Source of the DNA: Kiritimatiellia bacterium
GTDB taxonomy: Bacteria > Verrucomicrobiota > Kiritimatiellia > RFP12 > UBA1067
DNA length: 6,429 nucleotides
Reading direction: 5' to 3'
Assembly: GCA_028701555.1 (NCBI GenBank)
Contig: JAQVQN010000147.1
Coordinates: forward strand, 1 to 6,429
Under the pieces are notes generated by a model. The model saw only the letters and a list, made by a program, of their open reading frames with translations, was not told the DNA's origin and made no database searches. Both the position numbers and the translations under genes were made by a program. This document shows positions 1 through 6,327 of this stretch, one piece after another (position 1 is the stretch's first letter; each line of letters opens with the position of its first letter).

Positions 1-140
1 ACGCCACCTGGCTGGCCAGCCAGTTCAACGGCGGCGGACACGACCGCGCCGCCGGGTTCACGCTACAAGAGCCCTTGGCGCAGGCCAAAAAGACTGTGAA
101 CAACATTGTCGCCGCATGGCTGAAAACATATTCTCAGTAA
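1..140 (+). CDS. DHH/DHHA1 family phosphoesterase, C-terminal fragment (NrnA-like oligoribonuclease/pAp phosphatase)
   Basis: The gene enters from the left edge; the readable frame begins at base 3 and ends with TAA at 138-140, leaving 45 residues. The key motif is GGGHDRAAG, the glycine-rich GGGHxxAAG signature of the DHHA1 domain, which binds the nucleotide substrate in DHH phosphoesterases. The protein ends only about 35 residues after this motif. That fits NrnA-type enzymes, which degrade short oligoribonucleotides and 3'-phosphoadenosine 5'-phosphate in the cytoplasm, better than RecJ, where an OB-fold domain normally follows DHHA1. The catalytic DHH half lies outside the window, so the exact subfamily cannot be fixed; a GdpP-like cyclic-dinucleotide phosphodiesterase is the main alternative. 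A terminator hairpin 67 bases downstream suggests that its transcription unit ends here, separate from the next gene cluster. Confidence 0.75.
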   Translation, partial: ATWLASQFNGGGHDRAAGFTLQEPLAQAKKTVNNIVAAWLKTYSQ

Positions 141-207
141 CTGACAAAATCATAACAGCAGCCATAAATTATCGCTGGTTTCGCCACACGCTTCACAGCT
201 CTGCTGC

Positions 208-234
208 TTGGTTAAACTTAACCAATCGTTTTTT
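208..234 (+). terminator. Rho-independent terminator after the DHH phosphoesterase gene
   Basis: TTGGTTAA (208-215) and TTAACCAA (218-225) are perfect inverted arms separated by AC; in RNA about 7 pairs close a 4-base loop. Three bases later comes a run of six T (229-234). The stem is AT-rich and so only moderately stable, but arms, loop and T-run are arranged as in an intrinsic terminator. It sits between the upstream stop codon and the promoter of the next gene. Confidence 0.65.
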
Positions 235-293
235 CAAGCACCTCAGTCCACCACTTCCGGTACAAAATAAATTTGAAAATAACAATGCCGACA

Positions 294-322
294 TTGACTT
301 GCGGGAAGGGAATGGCTAAACT
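294..322 (+). promoter_or_regulatory. Sigma70-type promoter of the EIIA-CBS / permease / SNF2 cluster
   Basis: TTGACT (294-299) matches 5 of 6 bases of the -35 consensus. After exactly 17 bases comes TAAACT (317-322), which matches the -10 consensus at 4 of 6 positions, including the important first TA and last T. The start of transcription would be near 329, giving a leader of about 80 bases before the ATG at 408. The site lies downstream of the previous terminator and upstream of three tightly packed genes. No obvious internal promoter is needed for these, so it may drive all of them. Confidence 0.6.
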
Positions 323-407
323 ATGTTGGCAACTCTGTTTTACCGGATTGGGATATGGTAGTTGCTTACATTTTGTTAGGCACCCAGTCGGCGAGCGGGA
401 ATAAGTT

Positions 408-1343
408 ATGAGTATGATTTCGCCTAAACCCAAAGCCGTCTTGACTTTGTCGTCTTTCTTTAGCGCAGCGGACATCCTAGTCAATCAGACCAATCTAGGA
501 AGGGACGCTCTTATACGGAAAATGCTGGACCATCTGGCTGCCCAGCATCAACTCACCGATACCGACAAGTACTTCAATGCCATTATCGAAAGAGAAAGCT
601 CAAGCGACACGGTTTTGTCTCGCGGCATCGCACTGCCGCATGCGCGCCTCGAATCCCTTGACAAACCTTATGTCGCGGTGGCGACTTCCAGCTCGGGCAT
701 ATCTTTCGCGGATAACAAGCCGCCCGTGCATCTGATTCTGCTTGTCCTTATCCCCAGCGACCAGCCCGGACTGTACCTGCAGATCATCCGCTCCCTCTCC
801 AGTATTCTGCGCGACACAGAAACTTCCAAAAAATTGACTCAGATGTCAACGCCCGAAGAGGTCATGCGTTTCTTCGAACGCGGCGGACTGGTATTGCCCG
901 ATTACGTTTGCGCAGCCGACATTATGGACAACTCTTTTGATTTCTTGCGCAACAATGACAACTTGAAGTCCGCTATCGACTCTTTTATTGCTAAAAAACA
1001 CAGCGAAATACCTGTCCTAGACAACGATGACGATATGGTCGGCGTGGTCAGCGCCGGGTCGCTTTTGAAGGTATGCCTGCCGGATTACCTGCTCTGGATG
1101 TCCGACCTTTCCCCGATCATCAATTTTGAGCCCTTTACCGACGTGCTGCGCAAAGAGCAAAGCTCATCGCTATCAGATATCCTCGTCAAGGATTTCCCCG
1201 CCGTCCAAATGTCTGCCCCGGCGATTTCCGTCGCTGCCGAAATAACCCGCCGAAACTGCTCGGCCTGTTATGTGCTGAACGACAAAAAACTCGTCGGTGT
1301 GATCGACCTGCCGCTTTTCCTGAATAAAATTTTCCGGGAGTGA
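408..1343 (+). CDS. PTS EIIA type-2 domain fused to a pair of CBS domains; probable regulator of the adjacent permease
   Basis: This 311-residue protein has no signal peptide or membrane segment, so it should be cytoplasmic. Residues about 14-158 form a fructose/mannitol/PtsN-type EIIA domain. The signature around RGIALPHAR keeps the phospho-acceptor histidine (H78). Residues about 165-223 and 255-310 look like two CBS domains, each ending in the usual hydrophobic strand with a VGV core (MVGVVSAGSL and LVGVIDLPLF). CBS pairs commonly bind adenine nucleotides. About 30 residues that include PDYLLWMSDLSPII separate the two. There are no EIIB or EIIC domains, so a regulatory role is more likely than sugar uptake. 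The permease gene follows after 9 bases, which suggests that this protein gates that transporter; this is inference from context. A weak Shine-Dalgarno sequence, GGGA (397-400), lies 7 bases before ATG 408; the ATG at 414 is an alternative start. Confidence 0.85.
   Translation: MSMISPKPKAVLTLSSFFSAADILVNQTNLGRDALIRKMLDHLAAQHQLTDTDKYFNAIIERESSSDTVLSRGIALPHARLESLDKPYVAVATSSSGISFADNKPPVHLILLVLIPSDQPGLYLQIIRSLSSILRDTETSKKLTQMSTPEEVMRFFERGGLVLPDYVCAADIMDNSFDFLRNNDNLKSAIDSFIAKKHSEIPVLDNDDDMVGVVSAGSLLKVCLPDYLLWMSDLSPIINFEPFTDVLRKEQSSSLSDILVKDFPAVQMSAPAISVAAEITRRNCSACYVLNDKKLVGVIDLPLFLNKIFRE
1336..1340 (+). promoter_or_regulatory. Ribosome binding site of the permease gene
   Basis: GGGAG overlaps the last codons of the EIIA-CBS gene and lies 12 bases before ATG 1353. 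The spacing is slightly long, but no better purine-rich site is nearby. It supports 1353 as the start and co-translation from one message. Confidence 0.45.
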
Positions 1344-1352
1344 TTTCATAAA

Positions 1353-2861
1353 ATGCATAGTGACTCAGTTGTTCCGACTTCTCCTCTACAAATCTTGTCA
1401 AAAATCAGCGCCATGATCGTGATCACCGCGCTGGCGGGCTGGGGCTCGCGCGCCATCGGCATCGCTCCTGATACCCTCCCGGTAGTGGCTGTATGCACAT
1501 TCATTGGCGTCATATGCACTACACTGTTCTTCTGGTCACATCGCGTGGCCATTGCCTTCCTAGGCGTGGCGGTTCTTATAGGCACACGCACCATGACACT
1601 GCAAGGCTTGATGCGCGCCACCGAGCTGGATATCATTTTCTTCCTTGTTGGCATGATGATCATCGTAGGAGCCCTTAAGGATCTGGGCTTCCTGACATGG
1701 GTCATTCAGTCCATCATCAACAAAAAGAAGATGACTGGCGGCTCTTTTGTGCTGATCCTGTGCGGTCTCGCCGCATTGCTGTCCAGCGTCGTGGATGAGG
1801 TTTCTTCCATCGTGGTCGTGCTGGCCCTTGTCTTTCAGGTATGCGACACGCTCAAAGTCCGCGCCACCCCCTTTGTCCTTATCGCCGTGCTTTGCACTAA
1901 CATCGGATCAGCATCCACCATGCTTGGCAACCCCGTCGGCATCTTCATCGGCAATAAGGCCGGCTTCACCTTCGGACAGTTTCTGTCCGGCGCTACACCC
2001 ATCGCGTTCACGTCGCTCTTGGCCACTGCGGTAATAGTGATGTTCTGGTTCCGCAAACCGATCAGGGAAATGACGGCTAAGATGGAGGAGCACCGTAACC
2101 AGAACCGCGGCCTTGGCCCGCTAGTGCGCATCCCTTTCAAACGCGGACTCTGCGTACTTATAACTACTGTCAGCATCATCGCCTTCCACCACCAGATCGA
2201 GAACCTGCTCGGTCTGACTGGAGCTGAAAACAAGAACGCCTTTCTGATCGTCACGCCGCTGATCATCGCGGGACTGCTAATGGCTTACCGCCCGCAACGC
2301 GCGCGCCACTATGTGGAACATGATGTTGAATGGTGGACGCTACTCTTCTTCATGCTGCTTTTCGCCATCGCAGGCAGCCTAGAGCATCAAGGCGTCACCG
2401 CTAACCTAGCGGACAAACTCAGCGCAATCGTAACCGGCGGCCCCAAAGCCATGGTTCCGTTTGTTCTCGGCATCTCGTCTATAGGTTCCGCGTTTGTGGA
2501 CAATATTGTTTTCGTCGCCGCCTTCACCCCGGTAATCCAGTCGCTAGTCGAGCGTGCCGCCGATTACTCGATCCTATGGTGGGCTCTGCTGTTTGGCGCG
2601 TGTTTCGGCGGCAACATCACCGCGATCGGCTCTACGGCCAATATCGTCGCACTGGGCCTTCTTGAAAAACGAGCTCATGCCCATATCGGGTTTCTAGAGT
2701 GGCTGAAGATCGGCGCCGTCATCGGCTTGGTCTCTGGCCTGATCGCCTGGGGCATGCTGCAAATCATGCCCGTGCCGCATCCTGTGGGGCTGCACGCGGC
2801 AGCAGAGCACCACGACCCTGACACCAAGCCCCATACCGCCCCATGCTTCCAGCAGCCATAA
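1353..2861 (+). CDS. Ion-transporter superfamily permease (ArsB / P-protein / NhaD / SLC13-like)
   Basis: This 502-residue, very hydrophobic protein has about 11-13 predicted membrane segments spread between residues 16 and 472. Two related halves are visible. The first has SSVVDEVSS (144-152) followed by CTNIGSASTMLGNP (181-194). The second has SAFVDNIVF (379-387) followed by GGNITAIGSTANIVA (419-433). This layout, an Asp-containing re-entrant signature followed by an Asn/Gly-rich substrate-site segment in each half, is typical of the ion-transporter superfamily. Members exchange Na+ for H+, extrude arsenite or carry organic and inorganic anions. The sequence alone does not tell which substrate applies here. 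Residues about 234-262 form a charged loop between the halves. The last 30 residues are polar and contain five histidines (H476, H481, H486, H487, H494). The gene starts 9 bases after the EIIA-CBS gene, probably its regulator, and its end overlaps the SNF2 gene. Confidence 0.85.
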   Translation: MHSDSVVPTSPLQILSKISAMIVITALAGWGSRAIGIAPDTLPVVAVCTFIGVICTTLFFWSHRVAIAFLGVAVLIGTRTMTLQGLMRATELDIIFFLVGMMIIVGALKDLGFLTWVIQSIINKKKMTGGSFVLILCGLAALLSSVVDEVSSIVVVLALVFQVCDTLKVRATPFVLIAVLCTNIGSASTMLGNPVGIFIGNKAGFTFGQFLSGATPIAFTSLLATAVIVMFWFRKPIREMTAKMEEHRNQNRGLGPLVRIPFKRGLCVLITTVSIIAFHHQIENLLGLTGAENKNAFLIVTPLIIAGLLMAYRPQRARHYVEHDVEWWTLLFFMLLFAIAGSLEHQGVTANLADKLSAIVTGGPKAMVPFVLGISSIGSAFVDNIVFVAAFTPVIQSLVERAADYSILWWALLFGACFGGNITAIGSTANIVALGLLEKRAHAHIGFLEWLKIGAVIGLVSGLIAWGMLQIMPVPHPVGLHAAAEHHDPDTKPHTAPCFQQP

Positions 2862-5800
2862 CGCGCAAAACACTTGCAGCATGGGGCGGCGAAGCCGTCT
2901 ACCTGCAAGCTGAGCATTTGGTCAAAAAAGGCGCGGTTCTCAAGGCCGACATCAGCGGCGACCTGATCACGGGGGTGATCGCGCGGGAATCCGGCTCGAA
3001 TGTCTACACCAAGCTCCGCTTGTTGCCTAACGGCTCGATCGAGAGTCTCTGCCCGTGCTTCACCAACCGCAGCCAAGGACTGGTCTGTCCGCATGTCGTT
3101 GCGTTGGGTATCACCATCATGCTGCGCCGATCCGACCCCCTGCGCGAACAGAAGTACATGGAAGAGCAACGCCGCGCACGCCGCATGTCGCAGGCCGGCG
3201 ACTCTGCCTTCGTCCGGCGCGATCCACAAGGCCAGGCTGCAACCCTCAGCCTCACCCTACCACCATCCTGGGTATCTGACTTCCGGAAAGGGCGCGTCAA
3301 CATCAAGCTGGCATTCAAAGCCGCCGGACTGGCTCTTAAGCCAGAAACGCTCGCAGGCTTTGCCCCGCTTGCGCTGGCACCCGCAGACGATAACCTGCTT
3401 TCCGTAATCGAAGATATCTGCGAGGGTCAGCCCCCCGCAGAGCTACAGGTCTCAGCCGCAGACTTTCTTAATATACTGGACGTATCCCCGCCCGGTTGCT
3501 TGTCTGTCGACAACAACCCCCTGACCATAGGAACCTCCCCTGTGCGCACCGTCTTGCGCGTCGACCTCGACCATGACAATGGCGAATTAATAGTATACCC
3601 CTATACCGCCACACCTTCTTCAAGAGAAGGCGAACTACCAACCTACCTGGTAAACGGACGGCGCGGGTGCGTCCTTTCCAACAGCCACCTTTGGCCAATG
3701 AAAGATCTGCTGCCCATACCTTACCACAGTATCTATCTGCAGGATGAAATCATACCCCGTGACAAAGTCATAAACTTTCTGCGGCGCGACCTGCCCACCC
3801 TGAAGTCACTCGCAAACGTCGAAATGGAAGTCTCTCCCGACTGTTTCGAAACCCAGCCAGGAACGCCCTCGTTCCTTCTTGATCTGCACGGTACCCGGGC
3901 ATCTTTGCGCGCGACCCTCTCTGCGGTTTACGGTCAGTATGTGTTCCCTGCCGGAACCCCCGACATCCAGTCCGAGTTCGCCCTGCCTGATCCTGACGAC
4001 ATCCTCCGCTATCAAACCCGCAATATTCCCGCAGAACAGGCCGCTGTCGCCGCGCTCGCCGGATATGGCTTCGAGCCGTGTGCCACAGGCTATACTATTG
4101 TCGGCACTCGCGAAGTCATGAATTTTTTAGGCAGCGGCCAACCCTCACTGCGCCGCAGCGGCTGGAAAATCAACTTCTCCGGAAAACTTTCGACCCTGAC
4201 CGATTCATTGCCGGTTGTCACGCCGGTAGTTAAAATCGAACCGGACATACGGGGCTGGTTCGACGTCGGCTTCAGTTTCGAATATCTCGACGGACGCCAC
4301 TTGCCGGATGCCGATATCCAACGCGCCCTCAACCGCGGCGACTCTTTCTTCGAGCGCGACGGCCAGACCGTGCTGGTGGACCGCGAAGCCGTCGAGTCGA
4401 TGCGCGCGGTCTTCAACGACTGCCGCAGCCGGGAAAGCAAAAAGCCCGGGCACTTCATGATGCCCGAGATATACGCCCCTTTCGTGCAGGCATCCCTGAA
4501 CGCCATCGACGGCATCGACGTCGAAGACCCGCCAGACTGGCGCCAGAAAGCCGCCGCCAGCAATCGCTCGGGCAATCGGCAGTTTGCCCCAGTACCGCTG
4601 GGTGACCTCGACCAGGTGCTGCGCCCTTACCAAAAAGAAGGCGTCTACTGGCTGCGCTTCATCGAAACCTCCGGCATCAACGGTCTGCTCGCCGACGAGA
4701 TGGGCCTAGGCAAAACCTTGCAGACCCTGGCCTGGCTCTGCCTGCCGCGTTCCGACACCGCCACCCGCGGGCAGCCAGCCCTCATCGTTTGCCCAACCAG
4801 CCTAGTCGAGAACTGGAGCCGCGAGGCGGAGAAATTCGTGCCGCACCTGCGCCGACTCGTGATAAACGGTCCTGACCGCACCGCGCTTTTCACCCAGATA
4901 CCCGACCACGATCTGATAATCACCTCATACGCCCTTCTGCGTCGGGACCTCGAAGCCTACCGCCCCCACCGTTTCTCCGCAGCGGTTCTGGACGAGGCCC
5001 AGCACATAAAAAACCGTTCCACGCTCAACGCCGTCTCCGCCAAACAGATCGCGGCCGCTTGCCGACTCGTACTCACCGGCACCCCAGTGGAAAACAGCGT
5101 TGCCGACATCTGGTCGATCATGGACTTCCTGATGCCCGAATATCTCGGCGACTACGAAACCTTCCGCGGCAACTACGAGCTGCCTATCGCCGCTGGCGAC
5201 CGCCAAGGCGAACTCGCGCAAGCCAAGTTGCGCCGAAAACTGCACCCCTTCATCCTGCGACGCCTCAAAAAGCATGTGGCTAAAGATCTGCCTGACAAGA
5301 TCGTGAAAGTCTCGTTCTGCCAACTGACCGCTGACCAGCAGCGCGTCTACAACGACCTGCTCGCAGAATCGCGCCGCAAGATTGGCGATCTGGTAAACGC
5401 CAAAGGTTTCGACCGCTCGCGATTCGAGATTCTGGCCATGCTGATGCGTCTGCGCCAGACCTGCTGCCACCTTGATCTGCTGAAAAATCGTCACCAGCCC
5501 GGCACCTACGAAAATCCCTCCGCCAAGTTAGATGCCTTTTTTGAGATCCTGGACGAAGCCATCGACGGCGGCCACCGCATCCTGGTTTTTAGTCAGTTTG
5601 TCGCCATGCTCAAGCTGCTGCGCGATGAGCTGAATAATCGTTCCGTGCCCTACTGTTATCTGGACGGCTCCACGCAAGACCGGCTGGCGCAATGCACACG
5701 TTTCAACCGCGACCCATCCATTCCGGTTTTCCTGATCAGCCTCAAGGCTGGCGGCACAGGCCTTAACCTGACCGGTGCCGACATGGTCGTGCACTTCGAT

Positions 5801-6031
5801 CCCTGGTGGAACCCGGCCGTGGAAGACCAGGCCACAGACCGTGCCCACCGCATCGGCCAGAAACGCGCGGTCTACAGCATCAAACTGATCGCCGAGCACA
5901 CAGTCGAAGAAAAGGTTCTGGCCATGCAGCAGAAGAAACAGGCGGTCATCGACGCCACCGTCGGAGCCACCGATGCGGCCATCATGCGGAAGATGTCTTT
6001 TAATGACATTCGTGACCTGCTCGGCCTATAA
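2843..6031 (+). CDS. SWIM zinc-finger SNF2-family DNA-dependent ATPase/helicase
   Basis: The 1062-residue protein has an N-terminal SWIM zinc finger (C70, C72, C82, H84; CxCx9CxH), a long middle region of about 480 residues without clear motifs, and a C-terminal SNF2 motor. All core motor motifs are present: motif I DEMGLGKT (618-625), Ia VCPTSLVENW (649-658), II DEAQ (717-720), III LTGTP (744-748), IV LVFSQF (914-919), V KAGGTGLNL (968-976) and VI QATDRAHRIGQ (996-1006), with likely arginine fingers R1000 and R1003. Such proteins use ATP to translocate on double-stranded DNA and remodel protein-DNA complexes; SWIM fingers bind DNA or protein. ATG 2843 is the only in-frame ATG upstream of the SWIM domain, because a TGA sits at 2819-2821. 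It lies inside the permease gene (19-base overlap) and has no Shine-Dalgarno sequence, so translational coupling is likely. The enzyme appears intact. The specific cellular role is unknown. Confidence 0.93.
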   Translation: MLPAAITRKTLAAWGGEAVYLQAEHLVKKGAVLKADISGDLITGVIARESGSNVYTKLRLLPNGSIESLCPCFTNRSQGLVCPHVVALGITIMLRRSDPLREQKYMEEQRRARRMSQAGDSAFVRRDPQGQAATLSLTLPPSWVSDFRKGRVNIKLAFKAAGLALKPETLAGFAPLALAPADDNLLSVIEDICEGQPPAELQVSAADFLNILDVSPPGCLSVDNNPLTIGTSPVRTVLRVDLDHDNGELIVYPYTATPSSREGELPTYLVNGRRGCVLSNSHLWPMKDLLPIPYHSIYLQDEIIPRDKVINFLRRDLPTLKSLANVEMEVSPDCFETQPGTPSFLLDLHGTRASLRATLSAVYGQYVFPAGTPDIQSEFALPDPDDILRYQTRNIPAEQAAVAALAGYGFEPCATGYTIVGTREVMNFLGSGQPSLRRSGWKINFSGKLSTLTDSLPVVTPVVKIEPDIRGWFDVGFSFEYLDGRHLPDADIQRALNRGDSFFERDGQTVLVDREAVESMRAVFNDCRSRESKKPGHFMMPEIYAPFVQASLNAIDGIDVEDPPDWRQKAAASNRSGNRQFAPVPLGDLDQVLRPYQKEGVYWLRFIETSGINGLLADEMGLGKTLQTLAWLCLPRSDTATRGQPALIVCPTSLVENWSREAEKFVPHLRRLVINGPDRTALFTQIPDHDLIITSYALLRRDLEAYRPHRFSAAVLDEAQHIKNRSTLNAVSAKQIAAACRLVLTGTPVENSVADIWSIMDFLMPEYLGDYETFRGNYELPIAAGDRQGELAQAKLRRKLHPFILRRLKKHVAKDLPDKIVKVSFCQLTADQQRVYNDLLAESRRKIGDLVNAKGFDRSRFEILAMLMRLRQTCCHLDLLKNRHQPGTYENPSAKLDAFFEILDEAIDGGHRILVFSQFVAMLKLLRDELNNRSVPYCYLDGSTQDRLAQCTRFNRDPSIPVFLISLKAGGTGLNLTGADMVVHFDPWWNPAVEDQATDRAHRIGQKRAVYSIKLIAEHTVEEKVLAMQQKKQAVIDATVGATDAAIMRKMSFNDIRDLLGL

Positions 6032-6040
6032 CTGTCGAAA

Positions 6041-6057
6041 AAAGATTTTCAATCTTT
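6041..6057. other. AT-rich hairpin after the SNF2 gene, possible weak terminator on the minus strand
   Basis: AAAGATT (6041-6047) and AATCTTT (6051-6057) are perfect 7-base arms around TTC. Read on the plus strand, no free T-run follows. Read on the minus strand, three further T extend the second arm, so it resembles a weak terminator facing transcription from the convergent gene on the right. It lies 9 bases after the SNF2 stop codon. Low stability makes the function uncertain. Confidence 0.3.
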
Positions 6058-6066
6058 CGCTCTTCA

Positions 6067-6095
6067 TTGACACACCCACAGCTATAATGTAGAGT
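6067..6095 (+). promoter_or_regulatory. Promoter of the tRNA gene
   Basis: A perfect -35 hexamer TTGACA (6067-6072) is followed after 17 bases by TAGAGT (6090-6095), which keeps the TA and final T of the -10 consensus. A perfect TATAAT (6083-6088) also occurs between them, but only 10 bases from TTGACA, too short for that pairing; it would need a poorer -35 element further upstream. Either way initiation would fall at about 6095-6103, shortly before the tRNA start at 6111. Confidence 0.6.
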
Positions 6096-6110
6096 AATAA
6101 AACTTTTTTC

Positions 6111-6186
6111 GGCGGGTTAGCTCAGTTGGTAGAGCATCGGAATCATAATCCGCAGGTCGGGGGATCGTGACCCTCACCCGCCACCA
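6111..6186 (+). tRNA. tRNA with CAT anticodon (elongator tRNA-Met most likely), CCA encoded, variant T-loop
   Basis: The 76-base gene folds into a full cloverleaf with standard numbering. The acceptor stem is GGCGGGT with ACCCGCC, 7 pairs. The D-arm is GCTC/GAGC with loop AGTTGGTA. The anticodon loop ATCATAA has anticodon CAT at 6144-6146, T33 and A37. The variable loop has 5 bases, and the T-stem GGGGG/CCCTC contains one G-T pair. A73 and an encoded CCA follow. The paired first base (G1-C72) argues against an initiator tRNA, which in bacteria normally has an unpaired 1-72. The acceptor and D-arm resemble elongator tRNA-Met; a lysidine-modified tRNA-Ile is possible with this anticodon. Two features are odd: the T-loop reads ATCGTGA instead of the usual TTCRANY pattern, and T27-C43 in the anticodon stem is a mismatch. 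Confidence 0.9.
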
Positions 6187-6190
6187 TCTT

Positions 6191-6227
6191 AAAGGCCTTT
6201 AAAACCTCGGTTTTATTGGCCTTTTTT
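6191..6227 (+). terminator. Rho-independent terminator of the tRNA gene
   Basis: AAAGGCC (6191-6197) pairs with GGCCTTT (6218-6224). An inner stem, TAAAAC with GTTTTA, closes a CTCG tetraloop, with a small TT/TT internal mismatch between the two stems. The outer arm runs directly into further T, giving six T in a row (6222-6227). It starts 5 bases after the encoded CCA, so it should end the short tRNA transcript. Confidence 0.85.
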
Positions 6228-6327
6228 CATTTTCCAGCCTCTGCTGCCTTTTTCCGGTTTCCTTTGCAGTATCCTGATTTCCCCCCATATTTGCTATTTT
6301 TTGTACACGCGCCTTTAAAAAAAACGT

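Noticed and set aside
116..319. A 67-residue plus-strand open frame between the phosphoesterase gene and the EIIA-CBS gene
   Set aside because: It overlaps the end of the phosphoesterase gene and runs through the terminator and promoter, and its translation resembles no protein. Treated as chance.
218..484. An 88-residue minus-strand open frame across the intergenic region
   Set aside because: It crosses the promoter and the start of the EIIA-CBS gene and has no recognisable protein features.
2675..3229. A 184-residue minus-strand open frame opposite the permease/SNF2 junction
   Set aside because: It is antisense to two well-supported genes, and its translation has no coherent domain or membrane pattern.
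4925..5494. A 189-residue minus-strand open frame opposite the SNF2 motor
   Set aside because: It lies wholly within the conserved SNF2 motifs on the other strand; it is a shadow caused by GC-rich codon use.
2843..6031. SNF2 helicase as part of an anti-phage defence system
   Set aside because: Some defence systems contain SNF2-like ATPases, but no nuclease, methyltransferase or other defence partner is adjacent, and SWIM-SNF2 proteins are common in ordinary chromosomes.
6111..6186. tRNA gene as an integration site for a mobile element
   Set aside because: No duplicated tRNA 3' end, integrase or phage-like gene occurs in the window.
6228..6327. T/C-rich stretch as a possible small RNA or regulatory element
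   Set aside because: I see no promoter, stable hairpin or open frame in it; it only separates convergent transcripts.
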